The notes under the pieces: generated by a model | Databases searched by the model: none | What the model saw: the letters and a program-made list of their open reading frames with translations, nothing else | Told to the model about the DNA's origin: nothing | Shown here: one piece after another, positions 34,139 to 43,610 of the stretch | How the letters are laid out: every line of letters starts with the position of its first letter | Position numbering within the stretch: the first letter of the stretch is position 1 | Origin: Lactiplantibacillus plantarum EGD-AQ4 | GTDB lineage: Bacteria; Bacillota; Bacilli; Lactobacillales; Lactobacillaceae | Direction: 5' to 3' | Length of the DNA: 64,000 bases | NCBI RefSeq assembly: GCF_000463075.2 | Contig: NZ_AVAQ01000001.1 | Coordinates: 372,001-436,000 of the forward strand | Program-made: the position numbers and the translations under genes

Positions 34139-36385
34139 ATGAAACGAATTTTTGACGTTAATCCTTGGCACGTACTGACGACAGATTTCAAGCCGGAAGA
34201 CAAACGCCTCCAAGAATCAATGACTAGTTTAGGTAACGGCTACATGGGGATGCGGGGCTTCTTTGAAGAAGACTATTCCGGTGACACGTTACCAGGAATT
34301 TACCTTGGTGGTGTCTGGTATCCAGATAAGACCCGGGTCGGCTGGTGGAAGAATGGCTATCCAGAGTATTTTGGTAAGGTCATCAATGCCGTCAACTTCA
34401 TCAAAATCAACTTCAAAATCAATGGCACGAAGATCGATTTAGCACAAGCTGATTTCAGCGATTTCAAACTCGACTTGGACATGCAACACGGGACATTGAC
34501 GCGGTCGTTTGTCGTCAATCAAGATGGCCAACCAGTGCGGGTCACGTTTGAACGCTTCTTGAGTGTTGCTCAAAAGGAACTCTCTGTTCAAAAGGTCACC
34601 TTTGAAAACTTGAGTGACCAACCGGTGAATATCAAAGTTGCTTCGGCATTAGACGCGGATGTCAAAAATGAAGATGCCAACTATGACGAACGCTTCTGGA
34701 ATGTCCACCAAGTAACGGACAACCGCTTGATTGCCCAAACGACGCCTAATGACTTTGGTACGCCGCAGTTCACATCAGGAATGCAAGTTAGTTATGTGAC
34801 CGAATTAACACATAAAGCCGCTCAAGTGACGGATACCGCCACGATTGATCGTTATTACGGCGATTTAGATGCTGGCGCGAGCGTTAGTTTTGAAAAACGG
34901 GTCGTAGTCGTGACCTCACGTGATTATCCGATCGATGATGCCATCATGACCGCCCTTGAACGTCTCACGAAGACGGTCAAGACCCAGTCATTTGACGACT
35001 TACTCAGTGCCCATGAGACGGTCTGGGCTGACCGGTGGCAGCAATCTGATATTCAAATCGAAGGGGACACTGCCGCCCAACAAGGGATGCGGTTCAACTT
35101 ATTTGAATTGTTCAGCACTTACTATGGCGACGATCCACGTTTGAACATTGGACCAAAAGGATTCACGGGTGAAAAGTACGGTGGTGCGACCTACTGGGAT
35201 ACGGAAGCCTTCGCAGTGCCCGTCTACTTAGGCATCACTAAGCCTGAAGTGACGCGGAACCTGTTGATGTATCGGTACAAGCAATTAGATGGTGCCTACC
35301 ATAATGCGCAACAGCAAGGTTTGAAGGGCGCACTCTTCCCAATGGTGACCTTCAACGGGATCGAATGCCATAATGAATGGGAAATCACGTTTGAAGAAAT
35401 TCATCGTAACGGCGATATTGCGTTTGCAATTTACAATTACACGCGCTACACCGGCGATACGTCCTACGTCTTACATGAAGGTAGCAAAGTCTTGACCGAG
35501 ATTTCACGTTTCTGGGCTGACCGGGTACACTTCAGTAAACGCAACCAGCAGTACATGATTCACGGGGTTACCGGCCCGGATGAATATGAAAACAACGTGG
35601 ACAATAACTTTAACACCAACTATTTAGCACAGTGGACCTTAAAGTATACGCTTGAAATCTTAGATCAAGTGGATGATGAACAAGCGGCAGCCTTAAACGT
35701 CACCCCTGAAGAACGGGCCAAGTGGCAAGATATTGTCGACCGGATGTACTTACCATATGACAAAGATCTCGATATATTCGTTCAACATGATGGCTATTTG
35801 GATAAGGACCTCGAACCAGTCTCAGCCATTCCAGCTGACCAATTGCCAATCAACCAGCACTGGTCATGGGATCACATTTTACGGTCACCATATATCAAGC
35901 AAGGCGACGTCCTACAAGTGATGTACGACTTCATTGACGATTTCTCAAATGACCAATTGAAGCATAACTTTGATTTCTATGAACCAATGACGGTGCACGA
36001 ATCCAGTCTTTCACCAGCCATTCACGCGGTGCTCGCAGCGGACTTGCACTATGAAGACAAGGCGGTTGAATTCTACAATCGGACCGCCCGTTTGGACTTG
36101 GATAACTATAACAACGATACGGTCGATGGCTTACACATCACTTCCATGACTGGTGGTTGGATTGCCATGGTCCAAGGCTTTGCTGGCATGCGGGTGCATG
36201 ATGGTCAATTAAGTTACCGGCCATTCTTACCTAAGCAATGGACCAAGTATTCCTTCCGGCAAGTCTTCCGTGACCGCATCATCGAAGTCACGGTCGATCA
36301 CGATGGGACGAGTCTGAAGTTGATTGCGGGCGACCCAATTGACGTGCAAGTCAACGGGGAAACCCAAAGCTTGCAACAAGCCTAA
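34139..36385 (+). CDS. malP: Maltose phosphorylase (GH65)
   Basis: 748 aa, full family length. It converts maltose and phosphate to beta-glucose 1-phosphate and glucose in the cytosol. RLQESMTSLGNGYMGMRGFF opens the N-terminal domain. GVTGPDEYENNVDNNFNTNY contains the general-acid Glu, and SALDADVKNEDANYDERFW and WSWDHILRSPYIKQGDVLQ are also characteristic. 14 bases after malT. Beta-phosphoglucomutase, normally a partner, is not in the window. Confidence 0.93.
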   Translation: MKRIFDVNPWHVLTTDFKPEDKRLQESMTSLGNGYMGMRGFFEEDYSGDTLPGIYLGGVWYPDKTRVGWWKNGYPEYFGKVINAVNFIKINFKINGTKIDLAQADFSDFKLDLDMQHGTLTRSFVVNQDGQPVRVTFERFLSVAQKELSVQKVTFENLSDQPVNIKVASALDADVKNEDANYDERFWNVHQVTDNRLIAQTTPNDFGTPQFTSGMQVSYVTELTHKAAQVTDTATIDRYYGDLDAGASVSFEKRVVVVTSRDYPIDDAIMTALERLTKTVKTQSFDDLLSAHETVWADRWQQSDIQIEGDTAAQQGMRFNLFELFSTYYGDDPRLNIGPKGFTGEKYGGATYWDTEAFAVPVYLGITKPEVTRNLLMYRYKQLDGAYHNAQQQGLKGALFPMVTFNGIECHNEWEITFEEIHRNGDIAFAIYNYTRYTGDTSYVLHEGSKVLTEISRFWADRVHFSKRNQQYMIHGVTGPDEYENNVDNNFNTNYLAQWTLKYTLEILDQVDDEQAAALNVTPEERAKWQDIVDRMYLPYDKDLDIFVQHDGYLDKDLEPVSAIPADQLPINQHWSWDHILRSPYIKQGDVLQVMYDFIDDFSNDQLKHNFDFYEPMTVHESSLSPAIHAVLAADLHYEDKAVEFYNRTARLDLDNYNNDTVDGLHITSMTGGWIAMVQGFAGMRVHDGQLSYRPFLPKQWTKYSFRQVFRDRIIEVTVDHDGTSLKLIAGDPIDVQVNGETQSLQQA

Positions 36386-36407
36386 CTAACAACCATAAAA
36401 TGAGAGG

Positions 36408-37430
36408 GTGAGGCGTACGATTTCAAAAGTCCCGTTTGGCAGCTATCAAGGCGAGACCGTCTGGCGCTATACGATTGAAAATGCGCGCCACAGCCAATTG
36501 CAGGTGCTCAGTTATGCCGCGACCTGGTATGACTTTATCGTGCCAGTCGATGGCCAGCCCCAGTCGCTCGTTTGGCATTTTGAGACACTCGATGACTATC
36601 TCAAGACGCCATATCAAGTCGGCAAAACCATTGGTCGGGTGGCTGGTCGCATCGGTCATGCCCAGTTCAAGTTGCATGGTCAGACTTATCGACTGCCACC
36701 AAACGATGGTCAGCACCTGTTACACGGTGGCGACCATGGTTTACAAACGCACAATTTTGACGGCCATTTCGACCCCACTGGGGATACGGTGACCTTAACG
36801 ACGACCTTATTGTCCGCTGAAGATGGGTTTCCGGGTGATTTGAAGGTCACAGTCAGCTATCGGTTGACCGCGGATGATACCGTTCAAATCACCTACCACG
36901 GGGTGACGACCACCGATACACTGTTTGATCCGACTTGTCACGTTTATTTCAATTTGAATGGTGGCACGGCGTTGATCAATTCGCAGCAATTGCAACTTAA
37001 CTCGACAAAGTTAGTGCATACTGACCCGGATAAAATTCCCACGGGGGTCTTCTACGTGCCAACACCAGCTTATGATTTTCGTGAGCAGCCTGTGATTCAG
37101 GATCAACTGGACCGGTTGCGTCATGAAACGGGGCAATTGGGTTACGACAACTGCTACGTCATCGATCATCAGTCTGAACCGGCAGGCCGGTTGGTTGCAG
37201 CTCACGGTCAGCTAATTTTTAACACGGATCGCAACGGTATGGTGATTTTCACCGCCAACCCGGATCAGGGCCAGGCGACTCCGGCCGGACAGTATCACGC
37301 ACTGGCGGTTGAACTGCAGACCTTACCGGATGCGATTAATCATCACGGCTTTGGTGATCCGATTCTGAGGGCGGAGACGCCACGGACGTTTATGAATCAG
37401 TATCGCTATGTGGGCAACCAAACGCGCTAA
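36408..37430 (+). CDS. galM: Aldose 1-epimerase (mutarotase)
   Basis: 340 aa as read from GTG 36408. It interconverts alpha and beta anomers, needed to supply the right glucose anomer after maltose phosphorolysis. GRVAGRIGHAQFKLHGQTYR, LHGGDHGLQTHNFDGH and HVYFNLNGG (catalytic His) are family motifs. The start is doubtful: GTG 36408 overlaps the only ribosome site (AGAGGG, 36403-36408). ACG 36417 or ATT 36420, giving ISKVPFGSYQG at once, are better spaced but non-canonical. Last gene of the maltose operon, followed by a strong terminator. Confidence 0.85.
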   Translation: MRRTISKVPFGSYQGETVWRYTIENARHSQLQVLSYAATWYDFIVPVDGQPQSLVWHFETLDDYLKTPYQVGKTIGRVAGRIGHAQFKLHGQTYRLPPNDGQHLLHGGDHGLQTHNFDGHFDPTGDTVTLTTTLLSAEDGFPGDLKVTVSYRLTADDTVQITYHGVTTTDTLFDPTCHVYFNLNGGTALINSQQLQLNSTKLVHTDPDKIPTGVFYVPTPAYDFREQPVIQDQLDRLRHETGQLGYDNCYVIDHQSEPAGRLVAAHGQLIFNTDRNGMVIFTANPDQGQATPAGQYHALAVELQTLPDAINHHGFGDPILRAETPRTFMNQYRYVGNQTR

Positions 37431-37444
37431 ATCTAAATAAGTCC

Positions 37445-37488
37445 GATAACACCGTCAACCGTATTTTAGGTTGACGGTGTTATCTTTT
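37445..37488 (+). terminator. Terminator of the maltose operon
   Basis: GATAACACCGTCAACC pairs perfectly with GGTTGACGGTGTTATC and is followed by TTTT. Confidence 0.92.
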
Positions 37489-37672
37489 GCACAAAATTAA
37501 ATGATGTGCAAGTTAATATCATTCGTCAAAATTCTGTGGATTAATGTTAATTGGCCACAAGACAACCGGAAAACGTGGGGTTTGACGCTTAATATTATAA
37601 TTTAATTAGAAAACAAATTAAATGACATGAGATCACATGTTATATTAATCACAACAAATTTTAAGGGAGGTC

Positions 37673-37741
37673 ATGATGATGACTAAAATGCAACTTAAAT
37701 CAGTAACCATGATGACCACCTTATTAGCCTTATTATTATGA
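37673..37741 (+). CDS. leuL: Leucine leader peptide of the leu operon
   Basis: 22 residues from ATG 37673 (three ATGs in a row), behind AAGGGAGG. It ends in LLALLL just before the stop TGA: five Leu in six codons, all TTA. It lies directly upstream of two hairpins and leuA. A ribosome stalled here for lack of charged tRNA-Leu would change folding of the downstream RNA, so this is the sensor of a classical attenuator. Too short for ordinary gene finding, but the Leu run and position make it convincing. Confidence 0.88.
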   Translation: MMMTKMQLKSVTMMTTLLALLL

Positions 37742-37743
37742 TG

Positions 37744-37832
37744 CAGGACTCAGACAATTTATGTCGAGTCCTATTTGCGTTATGGAATGGGGCTCGAGCA
37801 AGCATCCCATTTCACGATGGGGTGCTTTTTTC
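37744..37832 (+). promoter_or_regulatory. leu operon attenuator
   Basis: Hairpin AGGACTC/GAGTCCT follows the leader stop codon. A terminator AGCATCCCAT/ATGGGGTGCT with a T-run lies at 37801-37832. Two competing pairings are visible: TCGAGTCC with GGGCTCGA, and AATGGGG with CCCATT, the latter consuming the terminator's 5' arm. This fits Leu-dependent termination before leuA. Confidence 0.8.
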
Positions 37833-37876
37833 TTTGGTCCGTTGTTCCTGATTAGTTCGATAGAAAGGTGATTATT

Positions 37877-39040
37877 ATGAGCAAAATGATTCAATTCTTT
37901 GATACGACGCTCCGAGATGGGGAGCAGACGATTGGCGTTAATTTCAGTGTCGCCCAGAAGGTCGCAATTGCCCAACAGCTTGAACGCTGGGGTGTTGACT
38001 GCATCGAAGCTGGGTTTCCGATTGCTTCTGAGGCCGACTTTGAAGCCGTCCAGGAAGTCTCAAAGGCAGTCAAACAGACGACGGTTACTGGTTTGGCACG
38101 CGCACGACGGGGTGACATCGATGCCTGTGTCAGTGCCACTCAAGCGGCTCGGCACCGTCAAGTGCACGTCTTTATCGCGACAAGTCCGATTCATCGTGAA
38201 TCCAAATTACATATGACGAAGGCCCAAGTGTTAGCCACGATTGACGAAATGGTCCGCTATGCGCGTCAATTCTTTGAAATCGTCGAATTTTCGCCCGAGG
38301 ATGCCACGCGCACCGAAGCGGATTTCTTAGCGACGGCGATTCAGACGGCCATAGATGCGGGCGCCACAGTGATCAATATTCCGGACACGGTCGGTTATAC
38401 GAATCCCGTTGAGTTTGGTCAATTGTTCGATTTCTTACAACAACACGTTGCAAGTTTCAATGAAGTCACTTTTTCAGTTCATTGTCACGATGATCTCGGT
38501 TTAGCCGTCGCCAATAGTTTAGCCGCGATTGCACACGGTGCGACACGAATCGAGGGCACCATCAACGGCATCGGTGAACGCGCTGGTAATGCCGCACTTG
38601 AAGAAGTCGCAGCCGCTTTACACGTCCGTCATGATTATTATCAGGTTGACGACCATATTAACTTAAGCGAGACCTGGGCGACGAGTCAATTAATCAGTGA
38701 GGTCGCTGAAATGCCGATTCCGCATAATAAAGCCGTGATTGGGGCCAACGCCTTCGCACATGAATCTGGTATTCACCAAGACGGCATGCTGAAAAATCCA
38801 CAGACTTATGAAATTTTGACCCCTGCTAGTGTTGGCGCACCTGAGACGACGTTACCACTCGGTAAGCTGTCTGGGTCCCACGCGGTCATGCACAAGTTAG
38901 CGCAGTTAGGTTACCAGATCGACGCACAACAAGTGGCGGCCGTGTTTACGAAATTTAAGCGGATTGCTGAACAAGTCGATATTGTCTGTGATGCTGATTT
39001 GAGAACGATGATGGCCAATTTTGAAACGGGGGTGGCGTAA
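37877..39040 (+). CDS. leuA: 2-isopropylmalate synthase, short form
   Basis: 387 aa from ATG 37877. It condenses 2-oxoisovalerate and acetyl-CoA, the first step of leucine synthesis. FFDTTLRDGEQTIGVNFSV, VHCHDDLGLAVANSLAA (metal His) and NGIGERAGNAALEEVAAAL are present, and HESGIHQDGML follows. The protein ends soon after the catalytic domain. The ~120-residue C-terminal regulatory domain of usual LeuA (about 510 aa) is absent, so leucine feedback inhibition is probably lost. The stop overlaps the leuB start (TAATG). Confidence 0.92.
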   Translation: MSKMIQFFDTTLRDGEQTIGVNFSVAQKVAIAQQLERWGVDCIEAGFPIASEADFEAVQEVSKAVKQTTVTGLARARRGDIDACVSATQAARHRQVHVFIATSPIHRESKLHMTKAQVLATIDEMVRYARQFFEIVEFSPEDATRTEADFLATAIQTAIDAGATVINIPDTVGYTNPVEFGQLFDFLQQHVASFNEVTFSVHCHDDLGLAVANSLAAIAHGATRIEGTINGIGERAGNAALEEVAAALHVRHDYYQVDDHINLSETWATSQLISEVAEMPIPHNKAVIGANAFAHESGIHQDGMLKNPQTYEILTPASVGAPETTLPLGKLSGSHAVMHKLAQLGYQIDAQQVAAVFTKFKRIAEQVDIVCDADLRTMMANFETGVA

Positions 39041-40119
39041 TGACAACAGCTTCAGTTGCGCAGATTGCGGTCTTAGCCGGTGACGGTGTAGGTCCAGAGA
39101 TTATGACTGCGGCCTTAGCAGTACTTAAGACGGTCAGTCAGGACCAATTCCAATACCAACTACAGGAAGTCCCGTTTGGTGGAATTGCAATCGACCAATG
39201 CGGTGCCCCGTTACCCGCAACGACTTTAGCGACCTGCCAAGCCAGCGATGCCGTGTTATTAGCGGCGGTCGGTGGTCCTAAATGGGACCAGGCGCCGCAA
39301 CGTCCCGAAGCGGGGTTACTCGCCTTACGTCAGGCGTTAAACTTATTTGCAAATATTCGCCCAACACGGATCACCACGGTTGATCAACACTTTTCGCCGT
39401 TGAAGTTAGCGGCACCGGTTGACTTTGTTATCTTTCGAGAATTGACGAGTGGGATTTATTTTGGGCAACCGCGGACGTTCAGTTCAGAGATGGCGGTCGA
39501 TACGATGCGCTACCAACGCGAAGAGATTGCTCGCATTGCGCGGTTAGCCTTTCAATTTGCCAGCACGCGTAAACAGCATGTGACGCTGGTTGATAAGGCG
39601 AACGTACTGGCTAGCAGTCGACTCTGGCGGCAAGTTGTTGCATCAATTGCGGCTGAATTTCCAACAATCACTTATGACACCAAATACGTTGACGCGACGG
39701 CCATGCAGCTGATTGCCCATCCGGAACAATTCGATGTCATTTTAACGGCCAATCTGTTTGGCGACATTTTGAGTGATGAAGCTGCTGAAATCACTGGCTC
39801 ACTAGGAACGATCCCGTCAATTAGTCAGGGTAGCCAGGGCCCGGCCTTATATGAACCGATTCACGGCTCAGCGCCGGATATCGCCGGACAAAGTCGCGCC
39901 AATCCAATTGCGATGATTCGCTCCGTCGCTCTGATGCTCACACATTCGTTCAAACGACCTGATTTAGCTCATGAAATCACGACGGCCATCGATGCGGTGA
40001 TGGCGGCCGGAACCGTCACCCCTGATTTGGGCGGGCAAGCCACGACGACTGCAGTGACCACCGCCATTATTAATCACATTCAAGAAAGTAGGGAAGTCTA
40101 TGCTACAGACCATGTTTGA
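39040..40119 (+). CDS. leuB: 3-isopropylmalate dehydrogenase
   Basis: 359 aa. It oxidises and decarboxylates 3-isopropylmalate with NAD+. GDGVGPEIM opens the nucleotide-binding fold, and [20 protein letters not shown] and [19 protein letters not shown] supply substrate and metal ligands. [19 protein letters not shown] is the usual C-terminal motif. It overlaps leuA by one base and leuC by 20 bases, showing translational coupling. Confidence 0.95.
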   Translation: MTTASVAQIAVLAGDGVGPEIMTAALAVLKTVSQDQFQYQLQEVPFGGIAIDQCGAPLPATTLATCQASDAVLLAAVGGPKWDQAPQRPEAGLLALRQALNLFANIRPTRITTVDQHFSPLKLAAPVDFVIFRELTSGIYFGQPRTFSSEMAVDTMRYQREEIARIARLAFQFASTRKQHVTLVDKANVLASSRLWRQVVASIAAEFPTITYDTKYVDATAMQLIAHPEQFDVILTANLFGDILSDEAAEITGSLGTIPSISQGSQGPALYEPIHGSAPDIAGQSRANPIAMIRSVALMLTHSFKRPDLAHEITTAIDAVMAAGTVTPDLGGQATTTAVTTAIINHIQESREVYATDHV

Positions 40120-41473
40120 TAAGCTTTGGAATCGCCACGTCATCAGCGGCAAAGCTGGTGAGCCACAATTGATTTATGTTGATTTACATTTATTACACGA
40201 GGTGACGTCACCTCAAGCCTTTGAGGGCCTACGGGAAAATCACCGCCGAGTACGTCGGACTGACAAGACGTTTGCGACGATGGATCACAACGTCCCAACC
40301 GAGGATATTTTTAACATCAAGGACGCCATTTCACGCAAACAGATTGAAACGCTGGCCCGCAACGCCGCTGAATTTCACGTTCGGCTAGCCGGTATGGGCG
40401 ATGCGGATCAGGGGATTATTCACGTGATTGGCCCGCAATTGGGCTTAACGCAACCCGGGATGGTCATCGTGTGTGGTGACTCGCATACCGCGACCCACGG
40501 CGCCTTTGGATCAATCGCGTTTGGCATCGGGACTAGTGAAGTTGAACACGTCTTGGCGACTCAGACCATTTGGCAAACGAAGCCGAAGACGATGGGGATT
40601 CACGTCCACGGCCAGCTCGGACACGGCGTTTATGCTAAGGATATTATCATGGGCATCATCGCTCGTGAAGGCGTTGCATTCGGGACAGGTTACGCGGTTG
40701 AACTCTATGGTGACACGATTGAACGTATGAGTATGCCGGAACGAATGACCCTCTGCAATATGGGGATCGAAGGCGGTGCGAAAATGTGTCAAGTTAAGCC
40801 GGACCAGACGACGTTTGACTACGTTGCCGGCCGTAAATATGCGCCTAAAAATATGGCTAAAGCGATTGCCGATTGGCAGCAGTATTATACGGACGACCCA
40901 GCCGCCTTTGATCGCGTGATTGATTTTGATGTCAGTGATTTGGCACCATTCGTCTCTTGGGGGACCAATCCCGGCATGTCGATTCCAATCGATCAACAAT
41001 TGCCACCAATTAAAAACGCGGATGACCAAAAAGCATACGAGTACGTGGGATTGCATCCCGGTCAAGCCGCCGTTGACATTCCGATTCAGTACGCCTTCTT
41101 TGGCTCATGTACCAATGGTCGCCTGTCAGACTTAAAGATTGCGGCTAACGTCTTACGCGGTCACCACATTGCGCCCGGTTTGACTGCGTTGGTCGTCCCC
41201 GGGTCACGAGCGGTCAAGGAAGCTGCTGAACGACTCGGACTAGATAAGATTTTTAAGGCTGCTGGCTGTGAGTGGCGTGAACCTGGCTGCTCAGCTTGCT
41301 TAGGAATGAACCCGGACCAGGTTCCTGCCGGTCTACACTGCGCCTCGACCTCAAATCGGAATTTCGAGGGTCGCCAGGGTGCGGGTTCGCGAACTCACCT
41401 AGCCAGTCCGGCCATGGTGGCGTATGCCGCAATTAACGGCCACTTTGTTGATATTCGAAAGGAAGCGCTTTAA
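40100..41473 (+). CDS. leuC: 3-isopropylmalate dehydratase large subunit
   Basis: 457 aa. With LeuD it isomerises 2- to 3-isopropylmalate. [4Fe-4S] ligands appear as [11 protein letters not shown] and [32 protein letters not shown] and the [20 protein letters not shown] tail are characteristic. The start [15 protein letters not shown] matches family length. It overlaps leuB by 20 bases, and leuD begins two bases after its stop. Confidence 0.95.
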   Translation: MLQTMFDKLWNRHVISGKAGEPQLIYVDLHLLHEVTSPQAFEGLRENHRRVRRTDKTFATMDHNVPTEDIFNIKDAISRKQIETLARNAAEFHVRLAGMGDADQGIIHVIGPQLGLTQPGMVIVCGDSHTATHGAFGSIAFGIGTSEVEHVLATQTIWQTKPKTMGIHVHGQLGHGVYAKDIIMGIIAREGVAFGTGYAVELYGDTIERMSMPERMTLCNMGIEGGAKMCQVKPDQTTFDYVAGRKYAPKNMAKAIADWQQYYTDDPAAFDRVIDFDVSDLAPFVSWGTNPGMSIPIDQQLPPIKNADDQKAYEYVGLHPGQAAVDIPIQYAFFGSCTNGRLSDLKIAANVLRGHHIAPGLTALVVPGSRAVKEAAERLGLDKIFKAAGCEWREPGCSACLGMNPDQVPAGLHCASTSNRNFEGRQGAGSRTHLASPAMVAYAAINGHFVDIRKEAL

Positions 41474-41474
41474 A

Positions 41475-42059
41475 ATGACGCCAATTACCACGATTACGAG
41501 CACGACGATCCCATTAATGAAAGAAAATATTGATACTGACCAGATTATTCCAAAACAATTTTTGAAGAACATTTTAAAAGTCGGTTATGGCGACCATCTC
41601 TTTTATGACTGGCGCTACCGTCATCCCAACGATCCAGACCCGGAGTTCATTTTAAACCGACCGGAACGGCAGGGCGCCCATATTCTAGTAACGGGTGCGA
41701 ACTTTGGCTGCGGCTCCTCACGTGAACACGCGGTGTGGGCCCTTAAGGATTTTGGCTTTCAGGTCATCATTGCGGGCAGTTACAGTGATATTTTCTACAT
41801 GAACAGCACCAAAAATGGCGTGCTCGCGATTACCTTGCCGGAAGCTGACCGAATCCAATTGGCACAAATTGCGCCGAGTGCGAAAGTGACGGTCGATTTA
41901 CCGAATCAAGTCGTTTGTTACCAAGATCAAACATTTCATTTTGAGATTGACCCGTTGTGGAAACATAAGTTTATTAATGGCTTGGATGATATTGCGATTA
42001 CGATGGGATATGAAGACCAGATTGAGGCCTATGAAGCGAAAATTCCAACTTATGATTGA
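41475..42059 (+). CDS. leuD: 3-isopropylmalate dehydratase small subunit
   Basis: 194 aa from ATG 41475. Swivel subunit of isopropylmalate isomerase. [16 protein letters not shown] and [19 protein letters not shown] are the diagnostic motifs. GGAAG ribosome site inside the end of leuC. Followed without a terminator by the MFS gene, whose ribosome site overlaps the leuD stop codon. Confidence 0.95.
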   Translation: MTPITTITSTTIPLMKENIDTDQIIPKQFLKNILKVGYGDHLFYDWRYRHPNDPDPEFILNRPERQGAHILVTGANFGCGSSREHAVWALKDFGFQVIIAGSYSDIFYMNSTKNGVLAITLPEADRIQLAQIAPSAKVTVDLPNQVVCYQDQTFHFEIDPLWKHKFINGLDDIAITMGYEDQIEAYEAKIPTYD

Positions 42060-42070
42060 AAGGGTGGTTC

Positions 42071-43387
42071 ATGCGCATGGAAATTCAGACAGAGACACAG
42101 TTGCGACAGCGAATCGACCGGACCCATGAGTCACCGCTGTTTTATAAGATTTTTGCGTTAGTTGCAGGTGGCATGTTTTTGGATGCTGCGGATGTGTATA
42201 TGGCAAGTGCCGTCGCGAGTACACTATTGAAGAGTGGTTGGTCAACGATTGCCACCAACTCGTACTTTCTATCGAGCGGTTTTTTAGGCCTCTTCATCGG
42301 TTCGTTGACCGCTGGCTTTATCGGTGATTTGAAGGGACGTCGGGTTGCTTATCAGATTAATTTGTTATTATTTGGCGGTTTCACCTTTTTAGCAGCCTTT
42401 GCGCCTAATATGCCATTTTTAATTGGCTGCCGCTTGATTGCTAGCATTGGTCTAGGGTCTGAAATCGTGACCGGGTACGCGATGATCAAAGAGTTCGCAC
42501 CCGTACATCGGCGTGGCCGTTGGTGTGCCAGCGTGTCAGTAATTGCCAATACCGGCGCCCCAGTAACGATGCTCGCTTGTACGATGATTATTCCGCGCTT
42601 CGGTTGGCGGGTGATGTTTGCTGCGATTGGCATCATTGCCGCAATTTTGTGGGTGCTACGGCGAGATATTCCCGAATCACCCCGGTGGTTATTAAGCCAC
42701 GGTCAACCAGTCGCTGCGGCTGCGGTGATCAAACGTTTGGAAGTCCCAACCGGGCACGTTCAAGAAGCGAAAGGGACACCAGCATCGGCGGTTCAACCAA
42801 ATGCGCCAGCTAGTCGGCATTTAGGCGTTAGCTTGTTCGTCGCCATCGTTGCCGTTTCTGCCACAATTATTTGTCAATATACGTTTACCTCCTGGGTACC
42901 AACACTGTTGGTCAAACGCGGCATTAACGTGGCGGGCTCATTGGGTGTATCGACAATCATGATGTTAGGCGCCCCAATCGGATGTGCGATCGGCGCTTAC
43001 TTGGTCGACCGCATCGGCCGTAAGTGGACCATCGTACCAGCCTTTCTACTGACAGCAATCCTCGGAATGGAATATGGGCAACAAACGGCCATCCGTGGCG
43101 TTGTCATGGTGGGCTTTGCACTGACCGTTTGTTTCTATATTTTGATGGCAAGCGTGGTCGCGGTGTACGTCTCAGAATTATTCCCAACCAAATTCCGCTT
43201 TCGTGGCTCTGGCATTGCCAACGGGACTGCAAAATTGTTCACGGTTGCAATGCCAATCGTTGTTGCTTGGCTACTACAAGTGACCAGCGTCAACGTGATC
43301 TTTTGGATTATCAGTGGAATTGCATTGTTGGCCGGACTCGTCGTCTGGGGGCTAGGTGTTGAGACCAGTCAGCGACGGTTGGATTGA
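42071..43387 (+). CDS. MFS transporter in the leu operon
   Basis: 438 aa from ATG 42071, six bases after AAAGGG. Twelve helices; GDLKGRRVAYQINLLLFGG and VDRIGRKWTI are the paired loop motifs, and RRDIPESPRWLLSHGQP is typical of the metabolite/aromatic-acid:H+ symporter and sugar-porter groups. As the fifth cistron of leuABCD it may carry a pathway acid (2-oxoisovalerate in, or a leucine-derived keto or hydroxy acid out). The substrate is inference. Confidence 0.82.
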   Translation: MRMEIQTETQLRQRIDRTHESPLFYKIFALVAGGMFLDAADVYMASAVASTLLKSGWSTIATNSYFLSSGFLGLFIGSLTAGFIGDLKGRRVAYQINLLLFGGFTFLAAFAPNMPFLIGCRLIASIGLGSEIVTGYAMIKEFAPVHRRGRWCASVSVIANTGAPVTMLACTMIIPRFGWRVMFAAIGIIAAILWVLRRDIPESPRWLLSHGQPVAAAAVIKRLEVPTGHVQEAKGTPASAVQPNAPASRHLGVSLFVAIVAVSATIICQYTFTSWVPTLLVKRGINVAGSLGVSTIMMLGAPIGCAIGAYLVDRIGRKWTIVPAFLLTAILGMEYGQQTAIRGVVMVGFALTVCFYILMASVVAVYVSELFPTKFRFRGSGIANGTAKLFTVAMPIVVAWLLQVTSVNVIFWIISGIALLAGLVVWGLGVETSQRRLD

Positions 43388-43610
43388 GTAAGTGCGAACA
43401 GGATATGTTAACTAGTGCTGATGTGTGGCGCACATGACGGATCATACGTGTTATGCATGGTCAACATCGGTGGTTGGCTGATTGAGTACTGATTTTTAGT
43501 TAAATTATTCGGCGAGTATCAGCTCTGAAGCATAACCGACGACAGCGATTTAATCTAGATATTCAGTCGGAGACAGTGAAGCGGAGGATTGCTTCAAAAG
43601 TCTTAAACAC
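43388..43610. other. Intergenic region before the large RNA unit
   Basis: About 220 bases with no gene. I see no strong terminator for the leu operon and no consensus promoter for the RNA unit that starts near 43611. A GAAGC..GCTTC hairpin lies at ~43578-43595. Confidence 0.35.

Noticed and set aside
37510-37545. Possible CodY-type box (AAAATTCTGTGGATT) upstream of the leu leader
   Set aside because: Only about 10 of 14 informative positions match, and I cannot tell whether the organism has CodY.
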